A stretch of DNA of 49,951 nucleotides from an uncultured Clostridia bacterium (GCA_944392465.1 CALXWR010000005.1:1-49951); one strand, 5' to 3'; shown: positions 1-8,356, numbered from the stretch's first letter. The notes: a model not told the origin generated them from the letters alone. Translations and numbers: made by a program.

Positions 1-53
1 TATCACTTTGCTATTAGTATCTCTTCTTTTTTCATGTTTTTTTCTTTTTCCCC

Positions 54-82
54 TTGCATTAATTTTTTTTTTGTGCTAAGAT
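54..82 (+). promoter_or_regulatory. Probable sigma-A promoter for tRNA-Trp and gtrA
   Basis: TTGCAT at 54-59 and TAAGAT at 77-82 are separated by 17 nt. They would start transcription about 10 nt before the tRNA. The overlapping GATAAT at 80-85 is an alternative -10. The match is imperfect and the region is T-rich. Confidence 0.4.
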
Positions 83-98
83 AATAAAGTAATTTTAT

Positions 99-174
99 AG
101 GGGTATAGTGTTAATGGTTAGCACGATGGTCTCCAAAACCACAAGTCTGAGTTCGAATCTTAGTACCCCTGCCA
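99..174 (+). tRNA. tRNA-Trp (anticodon CCA)
   Basis: A full cloverleaf can be drawn. The 7-bp acceptor stem pairs AGGGGTA (99-105) with TACCCCT (164-170), the discriminator is G171 and CCA is encoded at 172-174. The T arm is CTGAG-TTCGAAT-CTTAG. The anticodon loop is CTCCAAA (131-137) with CCA at 133-135, decoding UGG. The outermost anticodon-stem pair (126/142) is an A-C mismatch. The sequence resembles Firmicutes tRNA-Trp. It lies only 11 nt before the gtrA-like start codon, so the two are probably co-transcribed and separated by tRNA processing. Confidence 0.93.
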
Positions 175-185
175 AAGGATTTTTT

Positions 186-710
186 ATGGAAGATTTAAAT
201 AAAAACTTAAATACAAAAATTAATAATATAAAAAAAACTAACGAAAACGAATTAGATAACAATCAGTTAATTGAACAAAAAAAATTCAAAAAAAGTTTTT
301 GGCAAAAGCTTTTTAGTAAAGAAGTTATATTGTACGTGGTTTTTGGCGCCTTAACCACTTTAGTCAATATAGGTTCTTTTTACGTATTATCTACTTTTTT
401 TGGAATTAATTCTACTTCAGCTAATAATATTGCAATAGTTCTTGCAGTATTAGTTGCTTATGTTACAAATAAAGATTTAGTTTTTCATTCTGAAGCTCAA
501 GGCTTTGGAGAAAAATTTATAGAATTTTCAAAATTTATTTTAGGAAGATTGTTTACAATGTTTATTGAATCTTTTGGTGGAACTTTGCTATTTAATTATG
601 CGCCTTTTCCTATAATAGTTAGTAAATGTTTAATAACAATAATAGTAATTATTTTGAATTTCTTTATTAGTAAATTTTTTGCTTTTAAATCTAATAAAAA
701 TGATAATTAA
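186..710 (+). CDS. GtrA-like family membrane protein
   Basis: A 174-aa protein with a charged, Asn/Lys-rich N-terminus of about 45 residues followed by four hydrophobic segments. The first begins near the motif VLYVVFGALTTLVNIGSFY, typical of the GtrA fold (PF04138). A later element, AYVTNKDLVFHS, matches the family's conserved loop. GtrA proteins are small multi-spanning membrane proteins linked to polyprenyl-linked sugar transfer to cell-surface polymers; the substrate is not visible here. The start is set at ATG 186 because AAAGGA (175-179) precedes it. Upstream in-frame starts fall inside the tRNA and are rejected. No glycosyltransferase neighbour is seen in the window. Confidence 0.8.
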   Translation: MEDLNKNLNTKINNIKKTNENELDNNQLIEQKKFKKSFWQKLFSKEVILYVVFGALTTLVNIGSFYVLSTFFGINSTSANNIAIVLAVLVAYVTNKDLVFHSEAQGFGEKFIEFSKFILGRLFTMFIESFGGTLLFNYAPFPIIVSKCLITIIVIILNFFISKFFAFKSNKNDN

Positions 711-755
711 AAAGCAATTATAATCGGGGGCTATTAGATTACAATGGAGGTTTTT

Positions 756-1365
756 ATGTCTAATAGTTTTTTTATGCCTTTTAAATTTTTAATGATTTTT
801 TTAATTTGTTTAGTTCTTTTTATTTCTATGTTTTTCACACCTTTTATGTCTGACTCTTCTTTAGCTTATATCTCACCATCTTCTTCTAATTCTATTATAT
901 CAATGGATATTAGTTCTTCTGGATATGTATGGCCTTCTCCTGGATATACTACAATAAATTCATATTTTGGTTATAGAACCTCACCTACATCTCGGTGCTT
1001 CTACATATCATTCTGGACTAGATATTGGTGCACCTGAAGGTAGCAAACTTATCGCTGTTACTTCTGGTATAATAACTTTTACAGGTTTCTTAGGTGGAGG
1101 TGGTTATACTATTACACTTTCTAAAGATAATATGAAATTTACATATTGTCATGTTTCTCCTGTTTATATAGTAAAAAAAGGTGATTCTGTACTTCAGGGA
1201 CAAGTTGTTGGTTATGTTGGTCCTAAAAACGTCTATGGGGTTAAAGGCAATCAATATTATGATGAAAACGGAAATCCAACTAATGGAGCAACTACTGGTC
1301 CACATCTTCATTTTGGAGTAAGAATTAATGATGAATATATAAATCCTTTAACTTTGTTTGATTAA
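756..1365 (+). CDS. M23 family metallopeptidase, one +1 frameshift at CGG
   Basis: A peptidoglycan endopeptidase of the LytM/M23 family, 202 aa when read through a +1 shift at 993. The N-terminus has a hydrophobic signal/anchor (about residues 8-30). The catalytic zinc motifs are YHSGLDIGAP after the shift and GPHLHFG near the C-terminus (H-x-H). Start ATG 756 follows GGAGG (746-750) with 5-nt spacing. In frame 0 the ORF ends at 1037, before any catalytic residue. Skipping C993 (TCT-C-GGT-GCT) gives the M23 sequence SPTSGASTYHSGLDI without loss or gain of a residue. It could be read as a pseudogene, but the break has the same form as five others in the window. Confidence 0.85.
993..995 (+). 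other. In-frame CGG, inferred +1 recoding site 1 (M23)
   Basis: The frame-0 codon CGG at 993 (83 codons after 744) is followed by T. Skipping C993 reads GGT (Gly) and enters the frame encoding the catalytic domain. Preceding codon TCT (Ser). Confidence 0.8.
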
Positions 1366-1381
1366 TTCAAATTTTTTAGCA

Positions 1382-1458
1382 TTTTATGTAATAGGAGTTT
1401 CGGAAAAATTTCCTATTACATAAAAAAGCTTAAAGATAAAATAATCTTTAAGCTTTTT
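1382..1458. terminator. Tandem hairpins, bidirectional terminator between convergent genes
   Basis: Hairpin A pairs TTTATGTAATAGGA (from 1382) with TCCTATTACATAAA (1411-1424). Hairpin B pairs AAAAAGCTTAAAGAT (1423-1437) with ATCTTTAAGCTTTTTT (1443-1458). Flanking A and T runs suit termination on either strand. The hairpins lie between the plus-strand M23 gene and the minus-strand zinc-ribbon gene. Confidence 0.8.
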
Positions 1459-1460
1459 TA

Positions 1461-1997
1461 TTACATATCATCATCATTATTTTCTTCTTGACTATCATCT
1501 TTTTTCTTCTTATTTTTAGAATTATTGTTATATTCTGCATTATCTTCTGCTACTTCTTCATGACAATGTGCGCAATCTCCTGAACAAGCATACTCTTCAT
1601 CTGTATTCCAATCTAATTCTATTATATTATTACATTTAGGACATTTTATTTCATTTCTTTCTTCATCTGCTATATCAGTGGTAAATTCATAATTACAATA
1701 AGGACAAACTATTTCAAATTCATAACCATCTTCTTCATCTTCCTCATCATAAATATCTTCTTCTATTCCATCTACAATTGACTGTACATTACTTAATCTA
1801 TTATTAATTTCTACTTGTTTTTCTTCAATGTTTTTTATTCTTTCATCTGTTAAAAAAGTCAATCTATCAACTATATCCATAAAAACTACGGTTAATTCCA
1901 TGAATTTTTCTTTTGCTATAGCTAAATCTTCTTTATTTTTAATATTAGATTCTAATTCATCTAATATTTTCATATATTTACCCTTTATATCAGACAT
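1461..1997 (-). CDS. CD1247-like zinc-ribbon protein
   Basis: A 178-aa acidic protein. The N-terminal ~75 residues are helical, with a probable coiled coil (SDIKGKYMKILDELES onward), then an Asp/Glu-rich linker, then a CPYCNYEF...CPKCNN zinc ribbon at about residues 100-125. A second Cys/His cluster (CSGDCAHCHEE) and a Lys/Asp tail follow. It resembles the clostridial CD1247 N-terminal-domain family, whose role I cannot state. An AAGGAGG lies upstream; ATG 1997 is used here, but TTG 2006 closer to the ribosome binding site is possible. The gene lies 17 nt after efp and is probably in the same transcript. Confidence 0.75.
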   Translation of the reverse strand: MSDIKGKYMKILDELESNIKNKEDLAIAKEKFMELTVVFMDIVDRLTFLTDERIKNIEEKQVEINNRLSNVQSIVDGIEEDIYDEEDEEDGYEFEIVCPYCNYEFTTDIADEERNEIKCPKCNNIIELDWNTDEEYACSGDCAHCHEEVAEDNAEYNNNSKNKKKKDDSQEENNDDDM

Positions 1998-2014
1998 ATA
2001 TAACAAATTCCTCC

Positions 2015-2581
2015 TTAAACTCTTTCCATATATTCGCCAGTTCTTGTATCTATTCTAACAACATCACCTATATTTATAAATAAAGGTACAGTAAGTTTGT
2101 ATCCATTTTCAAGTGTCGCAGGTTTTCCTGATGTAGTTGTTGTGTTTCCTGCAAATCCTGGTTCTGTATATGTAACTTCTAATTCAACAAACATTGGAGG
2201 TTCTACTGAAAATACATTTCCTTTGTATGATAATATTTTCACATTCATATTCTCTTTTAAGAATTTTAATCCATCACCAATTTGTTCTTCGTTTAGAGGC
2301 ATTTGCTCATATGTTTCATTGTCCATGAAATAATATAACCCTCCATCATTATATAAGTATTGCATTTCTCTTTTTTCTATTTCTGCAGCTGGGAATTTCT
2401 CTGATGGATTAAATGTTTTTTCTATTACTGCTCCTGATATAACGTTTTTTAATTTTGTTCTAACAAATGCTGAACCTTTCCCTGGTTTAACATGTTGAAA
2501 TTCCACCACTTTAAATACATTTCCATCCATTTCAAATGTTGTTCCATTTCTAAAATCTCCTGCTGAATATACTTCTGCCAT
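2015..2581 (-). CDS. efp: Elongation factor P
   Basis: A 188-aa EF-P, the translation factor that relieves stalling at polyproline stretches by binding between the P and E sites. The N-terminal KOW-like domain has [20 protein letters not shown]. The modified-lysine loop is [13 protein letters not shown] near residue 32. OB-like domains follow, ending in [12 protein letters not shown], and the length is usual for bacterial EF-P. Start ATG 2581 is preceded by AAAGGAG with an 8-nt gap; an in-frame upstream start at 2599 is rejected. It sits between pepP and the zinc-ribbon gene, the common Firmicutes pepP-efp order. Confidence 0.96.
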   Translation of the reverse strand: MAEVYSAGDFRNGTTFEMDGNVFKVVEFQHVKPGKGSAFVRTKLKNVISGAVIEKTFNPSEKFPAAEIEKREMQYLYNDGGLYYFMDNETYEQMPLNEEQIGDGLKFLKENMNVKILSYKGNVFSVEPPMFVELEVTYTEPGFAGNTTTTSGKPATLENGYKLTVPLFINIGDVVRIDTRTGEYMERV

Positions 2582-2696
2582 ATTTATTTCTCCTTTCAAA
2601 TTAACATAAATTTAAACTTTAATTATTGTACCATATGTTACTCTGTAAATCAAGTAAAAGCCCTTGTATTTAGCTAAAATAAATATATTTAGTCCA

Positions 2697-3764
2697 TTAT
2701 TTATCTACTACTATATAATTTTTATCAGATTTAGTTAAACTTATACATCCAGATTTTGTAATTAATACTGTATCTTCTATTCTAACACCAAAACTTCCTG
2801 GTATATATATTCCCGGCTCATTTGTAACAACCATATTTGCTTTTAATATATTATCATTTTTTCCGTTAATAAATGGCATTTCATGGATTTCTAAACCAAC
2901 TCCATGTCCTAAACTATGCACTAAGTCATATCCATTTAGTTTAAAATCATTTTCTACCATTTTGCTAACTAATCTAATACTTACTCCATCTTTATATTCT
3001 TTTAGAGTTTGAATTTCATTTTTCAAAACTAAATCATATATTTTTTGAATTTGTACAGGAACATAACCTGCAAATATTGTTCTTGTCATATCTGAGCAAT
3101 AACCTTTATATTTACATCCCATATCAATGGTTATTGCATCTCCTGCTTCTATTTTTTTGTCTGTTGGTCTAGCATGTGGTTTTGAAGAATTTTTTCCAGA
3201 TGCTACTATTGTATCAAATGCTAGTCCATCTGCACCATTTTCTCTATAGAATTTTTCTATTTCAAATTCAATTTCTTTTTCTGTCATTCCTACTTTTATA
3301 AAATCACATATATGTGTAAAGCATTGATCAGTTATAAAACAAGCTTTTTCTATTAATCCTATCTCTTCGTCATCTTTAATCATTCTTTGTTTTTCTATTA
3401 AGTTCTCTGTTTCTTCAAAATTATTTATTTTATATCTTTCTATATATTTTTTATATGTAGCATAAGTTATATAATTCTCTTCAAATCCTACATTTTCGCA
3501 AAACAAAAAGAAATTTTCGTAATCATCTCTTGTAATAGTAGAAATATCACTAACTATTATTTCATCATTAATAGTTAATGTAGATTTTACTTCTTCTAAA
3601 TATCTTGCATCTGTTATGAAAAAATTTTCTTTTCTTGTAATAATTAATAATCCTTCTGCTGTTATTCCTGTGAGGTATCGTATATTAACAGGGTTTGATA
3701 TTATCATTCCTTGCATATTTTCCATATTTATTTTATCTCTTAGCCATTTAATCTTTGGATTCAT
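2697..3764 (-). CDS. pepP: M24B Xaa-Pro aminopeptidase
   Basis: A 355-aa cytosolic metallopeptidase predicted to remove N-terminal residues that precede proline. The N-terminal creatinase-like domain (about 1-120) contains NIRYLTGI. The C-terminal pita-bread domain carries the metal ligands: ITIDMGCKYKGYCSDMTRT (two Asp), LGHGVGLEIHE (His), TNEPGIY (Glu) and VRIEDTVLI (Glu). The length is normal. The ATG follows a purine-rich AAGGGGGG. It is about 115 nt upstream of efp and probably precedes it in a shared transcript. Confidence 0.94.
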   Translation of the reverse strand: MNPKIKWLRDKINMENMQGMIISNPVNIRYLTGITAEGLLIITRKENFFITDARYLEEVKSTLTINDEIIVSDISTITRDDYENFFLFCENVGFEENYITYATYKKYIERYKINNFEETENLIEKQRMIKDDEEIGLIEKACFITDQCFTHICDFIKVGMTEKEIEFEIEKFYRENGADGLAFDTIVASGKNSSKPHARPTDKKIEAGDAITIDMGCKYKGYCSDMTRTIFAGYVPVQIQKIYDLVLKNEIQTLKEYKDGVSIRLVSKMVENDFKLNGYDLVHSLGHGVGLEIHEMPFINGKNDNILKANMVVTNEPGIYIPGSFGVRIEDTVLITKSGCISLTKSDKNYIVVDK

Positions 3765-3816
3765 AAAATCCCCCCTTATTTAATACATACATCACTCTAT
3801 TTTTATTATATTTATT

Positions 3817-4557
3817 TTAATATGTACCTAATGAAAATATTTTTAATAGCACCATTAAAATGTCTGATGTAGACATATATATTGGTATTAAACTAGCAAC
3901 TACAATAAATGGTCCAAATGGAATATATTCACTAGATTTTTTCTTTCTACTAATTAATATTACTATACTTACAATTGCTGCAAATAAAAAGGACATTACT
4001 GATATTAGAATTATATTCATCCAACCAAAGAATAACCCTAAAGCCGCCATAAGTTTTACGTCTCCGAACCCCATGGCTTCCTTTCTTGCCATTAGCCCTC
4101 CTAGTAATGTTATTAATAAGAAAATACCTCCTCCTATTAACATTCCTAGCATATTATCTATAAATATATTAATTCCTAAATTTGTATTTTGCAATGTTTC
4201 TATGAATGTAAATATTAATCCTGTTTCAAACACTGTAAGTGTTAATCTATTTGGAATAATTTGTGATTTAAAATCAATCATAAATGCATTTAGAAGCATT
4301 GGTATTAAAAACATAAATTTAATTGTATCTATAGTTAATCCTTTAAAATATAGTAAGACTATATACGCAATTGAACTAATAATCATTAATAAATATTTTG
4401 GTCTAGCATTTTTTAAATATTCCTTAAAAAAATCTCTTGATATGATTTTTTTATGTTCAGCCATTCTTAGGTTACACCAATCAACAAATTGCCCAACTAT
4501 TAATCCTATTACTCCTACTATAACATATGTTAATATATGTAATTCATTAATATACAT
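3817..4557 (-). CDS. A24 family prepilin peptidase
   Basis: A 246-aa polytopic membrane aspartyl protease that cleaves prepilin-type signal peptides on the cytoplasmic side. About seven hydrophobic segments are visible. Both catalytic-Asp contexts are present: MIDFKSQIIPNRL (near residue 94) and GFGDVKLMAALG (the GxGD motif, near residue 167). The N-methylase domain and its CxxC pairs are reduced. Start ATG 4557 follows GGAGGAG. It lies 34 nt after the yqeG-like gene, under the promoter at 5124-5152. The only pilus-like substrates seen are the Tad-like locus at 27-40 kb, so this is a reasonable partner, though unlinked. Confidence 0.9.
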   Translation of the reverse strand: MYINELHILTYVIVGVIGLIVGQFVDWCNLRMAEHKKIISRDFFKEYLKNARPKYLLMIISSIAYIVLLYFKGLTIDTIKFMFLIPMLLNAFMIDFKSQIIPNRLTLTVFETGLIFTFIETLQNTNLGINIFIDNMLGMLIGGGIFLLITLLGGLMARKEAMGFGDVKLMAALGLFFGWMNIILISVMSFLFAAIVSIVILISRKKKSSEYIPFGPFIVVASLIPIYMSTSDILMVLLKIFSLGTY

Positions 4558-4591
4558 TTTTCTCCTCCGTTTTATGTGTTACATTTTAGTT

Positions 4592-5098
4592 TTATTTTAA
4601 ACTTTTTCTCCTTTTATCTTTTTCATAGTTTTTAATTATAAGTTTTTCTATTGGTCTTTTAATTCTTGTTATTAAATAATCTTTTTCTTCTATTGGTTTT
4701 ACTAATATTGAATACATGTTGCATCTATTAGCACCTATTATATCTGTAAAAATTTGGTCTCCGACTACAGCAATGTTTTCATTATCTAATTTAAGAATTT
4801 CTTTTGCCCTTAAAAATCCTGACTTCAATGGTTTTTTTCCAAAAAAGATATATGGTACATTTAATATTTTAGCAACTGCTCCTACTTTATCTATTTTATT
4901 ACTATTTGATAATATACATATTTTTATTCCATAATCTTTTAGATTTTTTGCCCAATCAGAAATACCTTCAGGCATTTTTCTATCTAAATTTATTAGTGTA
5001 TTATCTACATCAAGTATTAATCCCTTTATATTATGTTTATTCAGTAATTCTATACTTATATCTTTAACACTATTAAAATACTCTTTTGGATATAACAC
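4592..5098 (-). CDS. YqeG family HAD-IIIA phosphatase
   Basis: A 168-aa HAD-superfamily hydrolase. Motif I is LILDVDNTL, motif II is ILSNSN and motif IV is VVGDQIFTDIIGA. YqeG-type proteins are small cytosolic phosphatases, often beside ribosome-assembly or shikimate genes in Firmicutes; the substrate is not evident. Start GTG 5098 (MLYPKEYFNSVKDI) is chosen for two reasons. GGAGG lies 5 nt upstream, and a near-perfect promoter covers 5124-5152, so the longer ATG 5152 version would begin within the -35 box. It is first in an operon with the prepilin peptidase. Confidence 0.88.
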   Translation of the reverse strand: MLYPKEYFNSVKDISIELLNKHNIKGLILDVDNTLINLDRKMPEGISDWAKNLKDYGIKICILSNSNKIDKVGAVAKILNVPYIFFGKKPLKSGFLRAKEILKLDNENIAVVGDQIFTDIIGANRCNMYSILVKPIEEKDYLITRIKRPIEKLIIKNYEKDKRRKSLK

Positions 5099-5123
5099 GT
5101 TTTCCTCCATTTCTACATCCATA

Positions 5124-5152
5124 ATATTATCAATATGTATAGTGTTTGTCAA
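5124..5152 (-). promoter_or_regulatory. Sigma-A promoter of the yqeG-prepilin peptidase operon
   Basis: On the minus strand, consensus TTGACA (5147-5152) is followed by exactly 17 nt and TAATAT (5124-5129). Transcription should start near 5117, about 20 nt before the GTG start at 5098. Confidence 0.8.
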
Positions 5153-5189
5153 GACTTTTCGACTTTTCTATTCCTATTTATAAAGCATC

Positions 5190-5225
5190 AAAGAGATAAA
5201 GTTTTCTACTTTATCTCTTTTTGTT
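5190..5225. terminator. Rho-independent terminator hairpin
   Basis: AAAGAGATAAAGT (5190-5202) pairs with ACTTTATCTCTTT (5208-5220), with a 5-nt loop. The T-rich tail lies on the plus strand (TTGTTTTATT). It sits between the 3' end of the minus-strand Cys-rich gene and the promoter of yqeG. The best T tail is on the strand opposite to the flanking genes, so the direction is uncertain. Confidence 0.55.
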
Positions 5226-5266
5226 TTATTATATACTATGTTTATTCTAAGCAATATATGTTTTAT

Positions 5267-5413
5267 TTATCTATTACAACCACAATTGCAAAATAAAATT
5301 AAGAATATTAGTATAAAAAATAACATACTATTGTCTTGGCAACCACAACCTCCAAAGAAGTTTCCTAAAAAGCCACCATTATCACATCCACAATTTCTTA
5401 CTTCTTCTTGCAT
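5267..5413 (-). CDS. Small Gly/Cys-rich membrane protein (48 aa)
   Basis: This short ORF has a good ribosome binding site (AAAGGGG, 8 nt before ATG 5413). The N-terminal half carries NCGCDNGGF and GGCGCQDNS. A single hydrophobic helix (about residues 30-42, LFFILIFLILF) follows, and the end is CNCGCN. The seven Cys in CGC/CNC pairs plus one TM segment resemble the small YjcZ-like sporulation or coat-associated proteins of Firmicutes; this is an inference from composition only. It is monocistronic, divergent from the U32 gene, with the hairpin at 5190-5225 downstream. Confidence 0.65.
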   Translation of the reverse strand: MQEEVRNCGCDNGGFLGNFFGGCGCQDNSMLFFILIFLILFCNCGCNR

Positions 5414-5467
5414 ATATAAAACCCCTTTCTTTTTATTTATATATACTATGCGTTTTTTTGTTTTTGG

Positions 5468-5498
5468 TTACAATTTGATTTTTTTTAGCCCATATAAT
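5468..5498 (+). promoter_or_regulatory. Probable promoter of the U32 peptidase gene
   Basis: A perfect TATAAT at 5493-5498 with a TTACAA-like -35 at 5468-5473 (19-nt spacer, long). A start near 5505 would leave a 40-nt leader before ATG 5545. Confidence 0.45.
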
Positions 5499-5544
5499 AT
5501 AATTATTTTAATAATATCATGAGTTAAGAATAGGAGTATTCCAA

Positions 5545-8040
5545 ATGAAATATGATGTTGAACTTTTATCTCCTGCTCGGAGATTTTGAATGTATAAAAG
5601 CAGCTGTTCAAAATGGTGCAAATAGTGTATATTTTGGTGGAAACCTGTTTAATGCTAGAGCAACTGCCACAAATTTTGATTTTGAAGAACTTGAGAAAGT
5701 TATAAATTATTGTGCTTTAAGGAATGTAAAAACTCATCTTGCTTTAAACATACTTATAAAAGATAGTGAATTTAAAGATGCTGTTTTACTTGCAAAAAAA
5801 GCTATAGAACTAGGCATAGATGCTTTAATTATTCAAGATATTGGTCTTGCTAAATTTATAAAAAATCTTTTTCCAAATATTCCTATACATGCTAGTACTC
5901 AAATGACGATTCACAATCTAGAAGGTGTGCAACAGTTAGAAAAGCTTGGATATTCTAGAGCTGTACTGTCTAGAGAACTTTCTCTTCCAGAAATTGAATT
6001 TATAACACAAAATTCAAATATTGAAATAGAAACTTTTGTACATGGTGCCCTTTGTATATCGTATTCTGGTCAATGTTTGTTTTCTAGTATGGTTGGTGGA
6101 AGATCTGGAAACAGAGGTAAATGTGCTCAGCCTTGTAGACTGCCTTATGAATTAATAGAAGAGCAAACTAATAATAAAAAAATAATAGAGCATAAAATTG
6201 ATAAGGGTTATCTTATAAGCCCAAAAGATTTATGTTCATTAGAATATATCCCAGCACTTATTAATGCTGGTGTAAAGTGTTTTAAAATAGAAGGAAGATT
6301 AAAATCACCTGAATATGTTGCAACCGTTACTAGAATATATAGAAAATATATTGATATTGCTTTAAGTGGAACTACATATAATGTTGACATTGAGGATGTA
6401 CATGAATTAAAACAAATTTTTAATAGAGGTGGATTTTCATCTGGACATCTAGATAATCATGCTAATCACAATTTGATTTGCAAAGAAAAACCCAATAATA
6501 TGGGAATATATATAGGAAATGTTGCTGGATATAATAAGATTAAAGGACATATAAAAATACTTTTAAATAAAGAATTAGGTATTGGAGATACTATTAATTT
6601 TGAAAACGAAAATACTAGATATACTGTTTCTGAACTTATGCTTAATAATACTAACCTTACCTATGCTAAGAAACGGAGAAAAGGTTATTATTGGAAGAAT
6701 GAAAGGACATATTCATTTAGGTGATAAAATATATAAATTGTCTAGTAAAAAGCAAATTGAAAAAGCAAAATTTTCATATAATTCTGAAAGCAAGAAAATT
6801 CCTCTAGGCATAAAAATTATAGCAAAAAAAGGAACTAATATTTCCGCAAATGCTTATGTATGTAATCATATGAGAAATAGCATTTTTAATAATATTTCTG
6901 TAAATTATGAAAGCAAAATAGTTCCAGAAAAAGCTTTAAAAAGTCCTACTAATGAAGAACGAATAATTTCGCAGTTAACTAAAACCACTAATTCCCCTTT
7001 TGAATTTGAAAAGATAAAAATAGAAATGGATAACGATATTTTTATTCCAGGAATTAAAGAAATAAATGAAATTAGAAGAGTTATTCTATCTCAAATAGAA
7101 AATATTATTATTTCTAGAATTAAAAGAGACACAAATAGTACAGCAGATGATAAAATAGAACAATTATTAACTTGTGAATATAATAACAATTTGTCTAATA
7201 CTCATTTAAATAATACTACAAGACATATATCAATTTATTTAAATGAAATCCATCCTGAATTTGATTATACTAAGCTTTCAAAAGAATATATTTCAAGTGT
7301 ATATATACCTTTGAGGCATTTAAACAATAAAAATTATATTAATCAAATAAGACAAATTACCGAAAATTTTAAAACTTACATATATATGCCTGCTATAGCT
7401 AAAACTAATTATAAAAATATAATAAAACATAGTTTAGACATTATGATAAACAAATATCATATATCTGGATTTATTATATCTAGTCTTGGTGATTTTGTAT
7501 TATTAGATAATTATAAAGACGACTACGAATTTATAGGTAATTTTTCACTAAATGCTTTTAACCAAATAAGTGTAAATTCATTATCAGATTTAGGATTATC
7601 AAAAATAACACTTTCACCAGAATTGAATTTAAATGATATAAATTATATTGAAAAAACAAAAAAGGCTAATATTCCTTTAGAATTAATAGTATACGGAAAC
7701 ACACCTGTTATGAAAATGAACTATTGCGTTCTTCGGAAATAGTAACAAATGCTATCCTGAATGTAAAATGAGATGCAAAACGCTATCTAATAAATATTAT
7801 CTAAGAGATAGACTTGGCTTTAATTTTAGAGTTTTACCAGACAACATTCAGACAGTAACAACAATTTTTAATAGTAAAATCACTTGTATTACAGATATAA
7901 AAACTAATATAAATTCTTTTAGAATAGATTGTATAGATGAATCAATTGATGAGATAAATTCTATTGCAAAAGCTACATTTTTTGGTGAAAGCTTAGAAGG
8001 AAGGCAGTATACAAGAGGCAATTTGTACAGAGATGTTTAA
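5545..8040 (+). CDS. U32 family peptidase, three +1 frameshifts at CGG
   Basis: An 830-aa U32 peptidase once three single-base +1 shifts (5578, 6674, 7734) are applied. ATG 5545 has AGGAG 8 nt upstream. It starts MKYDVELLSPAGDFE, the conserved U32 N-terminus, but only after the first shift. The U32 core includes ALCISYSGQCLFSSMVGGRSGNRGKCAQPCR and KIEGRLKSPEYVA (about residues 165-260). A C-terminal collagenase-like part ends in a Cys cluster (YCVL-GNSNKCYPECKMRC, spanning shift 3) and GESLEGRQYTRG. U32 proteins include putative collagenases and tRNA/cofactor hydroxylation factors; the exact role is unknown. Without the shifts translation stops after 13 codons. The three pieces are collinear with no lost residues. 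Confidence 0.88.
5578..5580 (+). other. In-frame CGG, inferred +1 recoding site 2 (U32, first)
   Basis: Codon 12 from ATG 5545 is CGG, followed by A. Skipping C5578 reads GCT-C-GGA-GAT, giving SPAGDFE. In frame 0 a TGA stop comes two codons later. Confidence 0.85.
6674..6676 (+). other. In-frame CGG, inferred +1 recoding site 3 (U32, second)
   Basis: AAA-C-GGA-GAA: skipping C6674 continues into KGEKVIIGRMKGHIHLGD. Frame 0 runs only 16 more codons, to a stop at 6724. Confidence 0.85.
7734..7736 (+). other. In-frame CGG, inferred +1 recoding site 4 (U32, third)
   Basis: CTT-C-GGA-AAT: skipping C7734 gives YCVLGNSNKCYPEC and reaches the true stop at 8040. In frame 0, TAG follows one codon after CGG. 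Confidence 0.85.
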
Positions 8041-8103
8041 TTAGTTAAAAAAGCTAGAGTTTAAAGGAATGTAAAATTTTAAAAACATATAATTTAAAAA
8101 TAT

Positions 8104-8356
8104 AGCATTTAAAAAACTAGAATTAAAAAAAGCAAGAAGAAATTTTTCAAAAAGTGAAATTAAACATGGTTTTTGAAAGTATTTGTGCATAGAGATTATT
8201 TTGAAATTTTGTTAAGGCGTCTCACCTACTAAGGTGAGAGTGCCAACAAAATTTCATTATAAGCTCTTGCTACAAATAGCTTGAAGGACATGTTAATTGA
8301 GCTTTTTTAAAAATTCTTCTTGCTTTTTTGATAAATTCTACAATTTAAGAAATGCT
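8104..8356. repeat. 253-bp imperfect palindrome, rod-like RNA or mini-element
   Basis: The gap between the convergent U32 and RNHCP genes (8041-8393) holds one large inverted repeat centred at 8230. AGCATTT (8104-8110) pairs with AAATGCT (8350-8356). Inward, matching arms include AAGCAAGAAGAA with TTCTTCTTGCTT, AACATG with CATGTT, and TGAAATTTTGTT with AACAAAATTTCA. The GC-richer head is TCTCACCT-ACTA-AGGTGAGA (8220-8239). Arms of about 125 nt are interrupted by small bulges. It could be a structured ncRNA, a miniature inverted-repeat element, or an oversized bidirectional terminator. No ORF is seen. Confidence 0.75.

Noticed and set aside
108-185. Extended gtrA start inside the tRNA.
   Set aside because: The region is a complete tRNA-Trp cloverleaf; ATG 186 has its own ribosome binding site.
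3860-4600. 246-aa plus-strand ORF.
   Set aside because: It is a shadow antisense to the prepilin peptidase, whose catalytic motifs and ribosome binding site are clear.
5099-5152. Longer YqeG start at ATG 5152.
   Set aside because: The ATG would overlap the -35 box of a strong promoter, and a GTG with ideal GGAGG spacing exists at 5098.
5545-8040. Calling the U32 gene (and the M23 and CpaF genes) pseudogenes.
   Set aside because: All breaks are the same event, an extra C before a Gly codon at in-frame CGG, with no stop mutations, deletions or other indels. Downstream segments keep conserved motifs.
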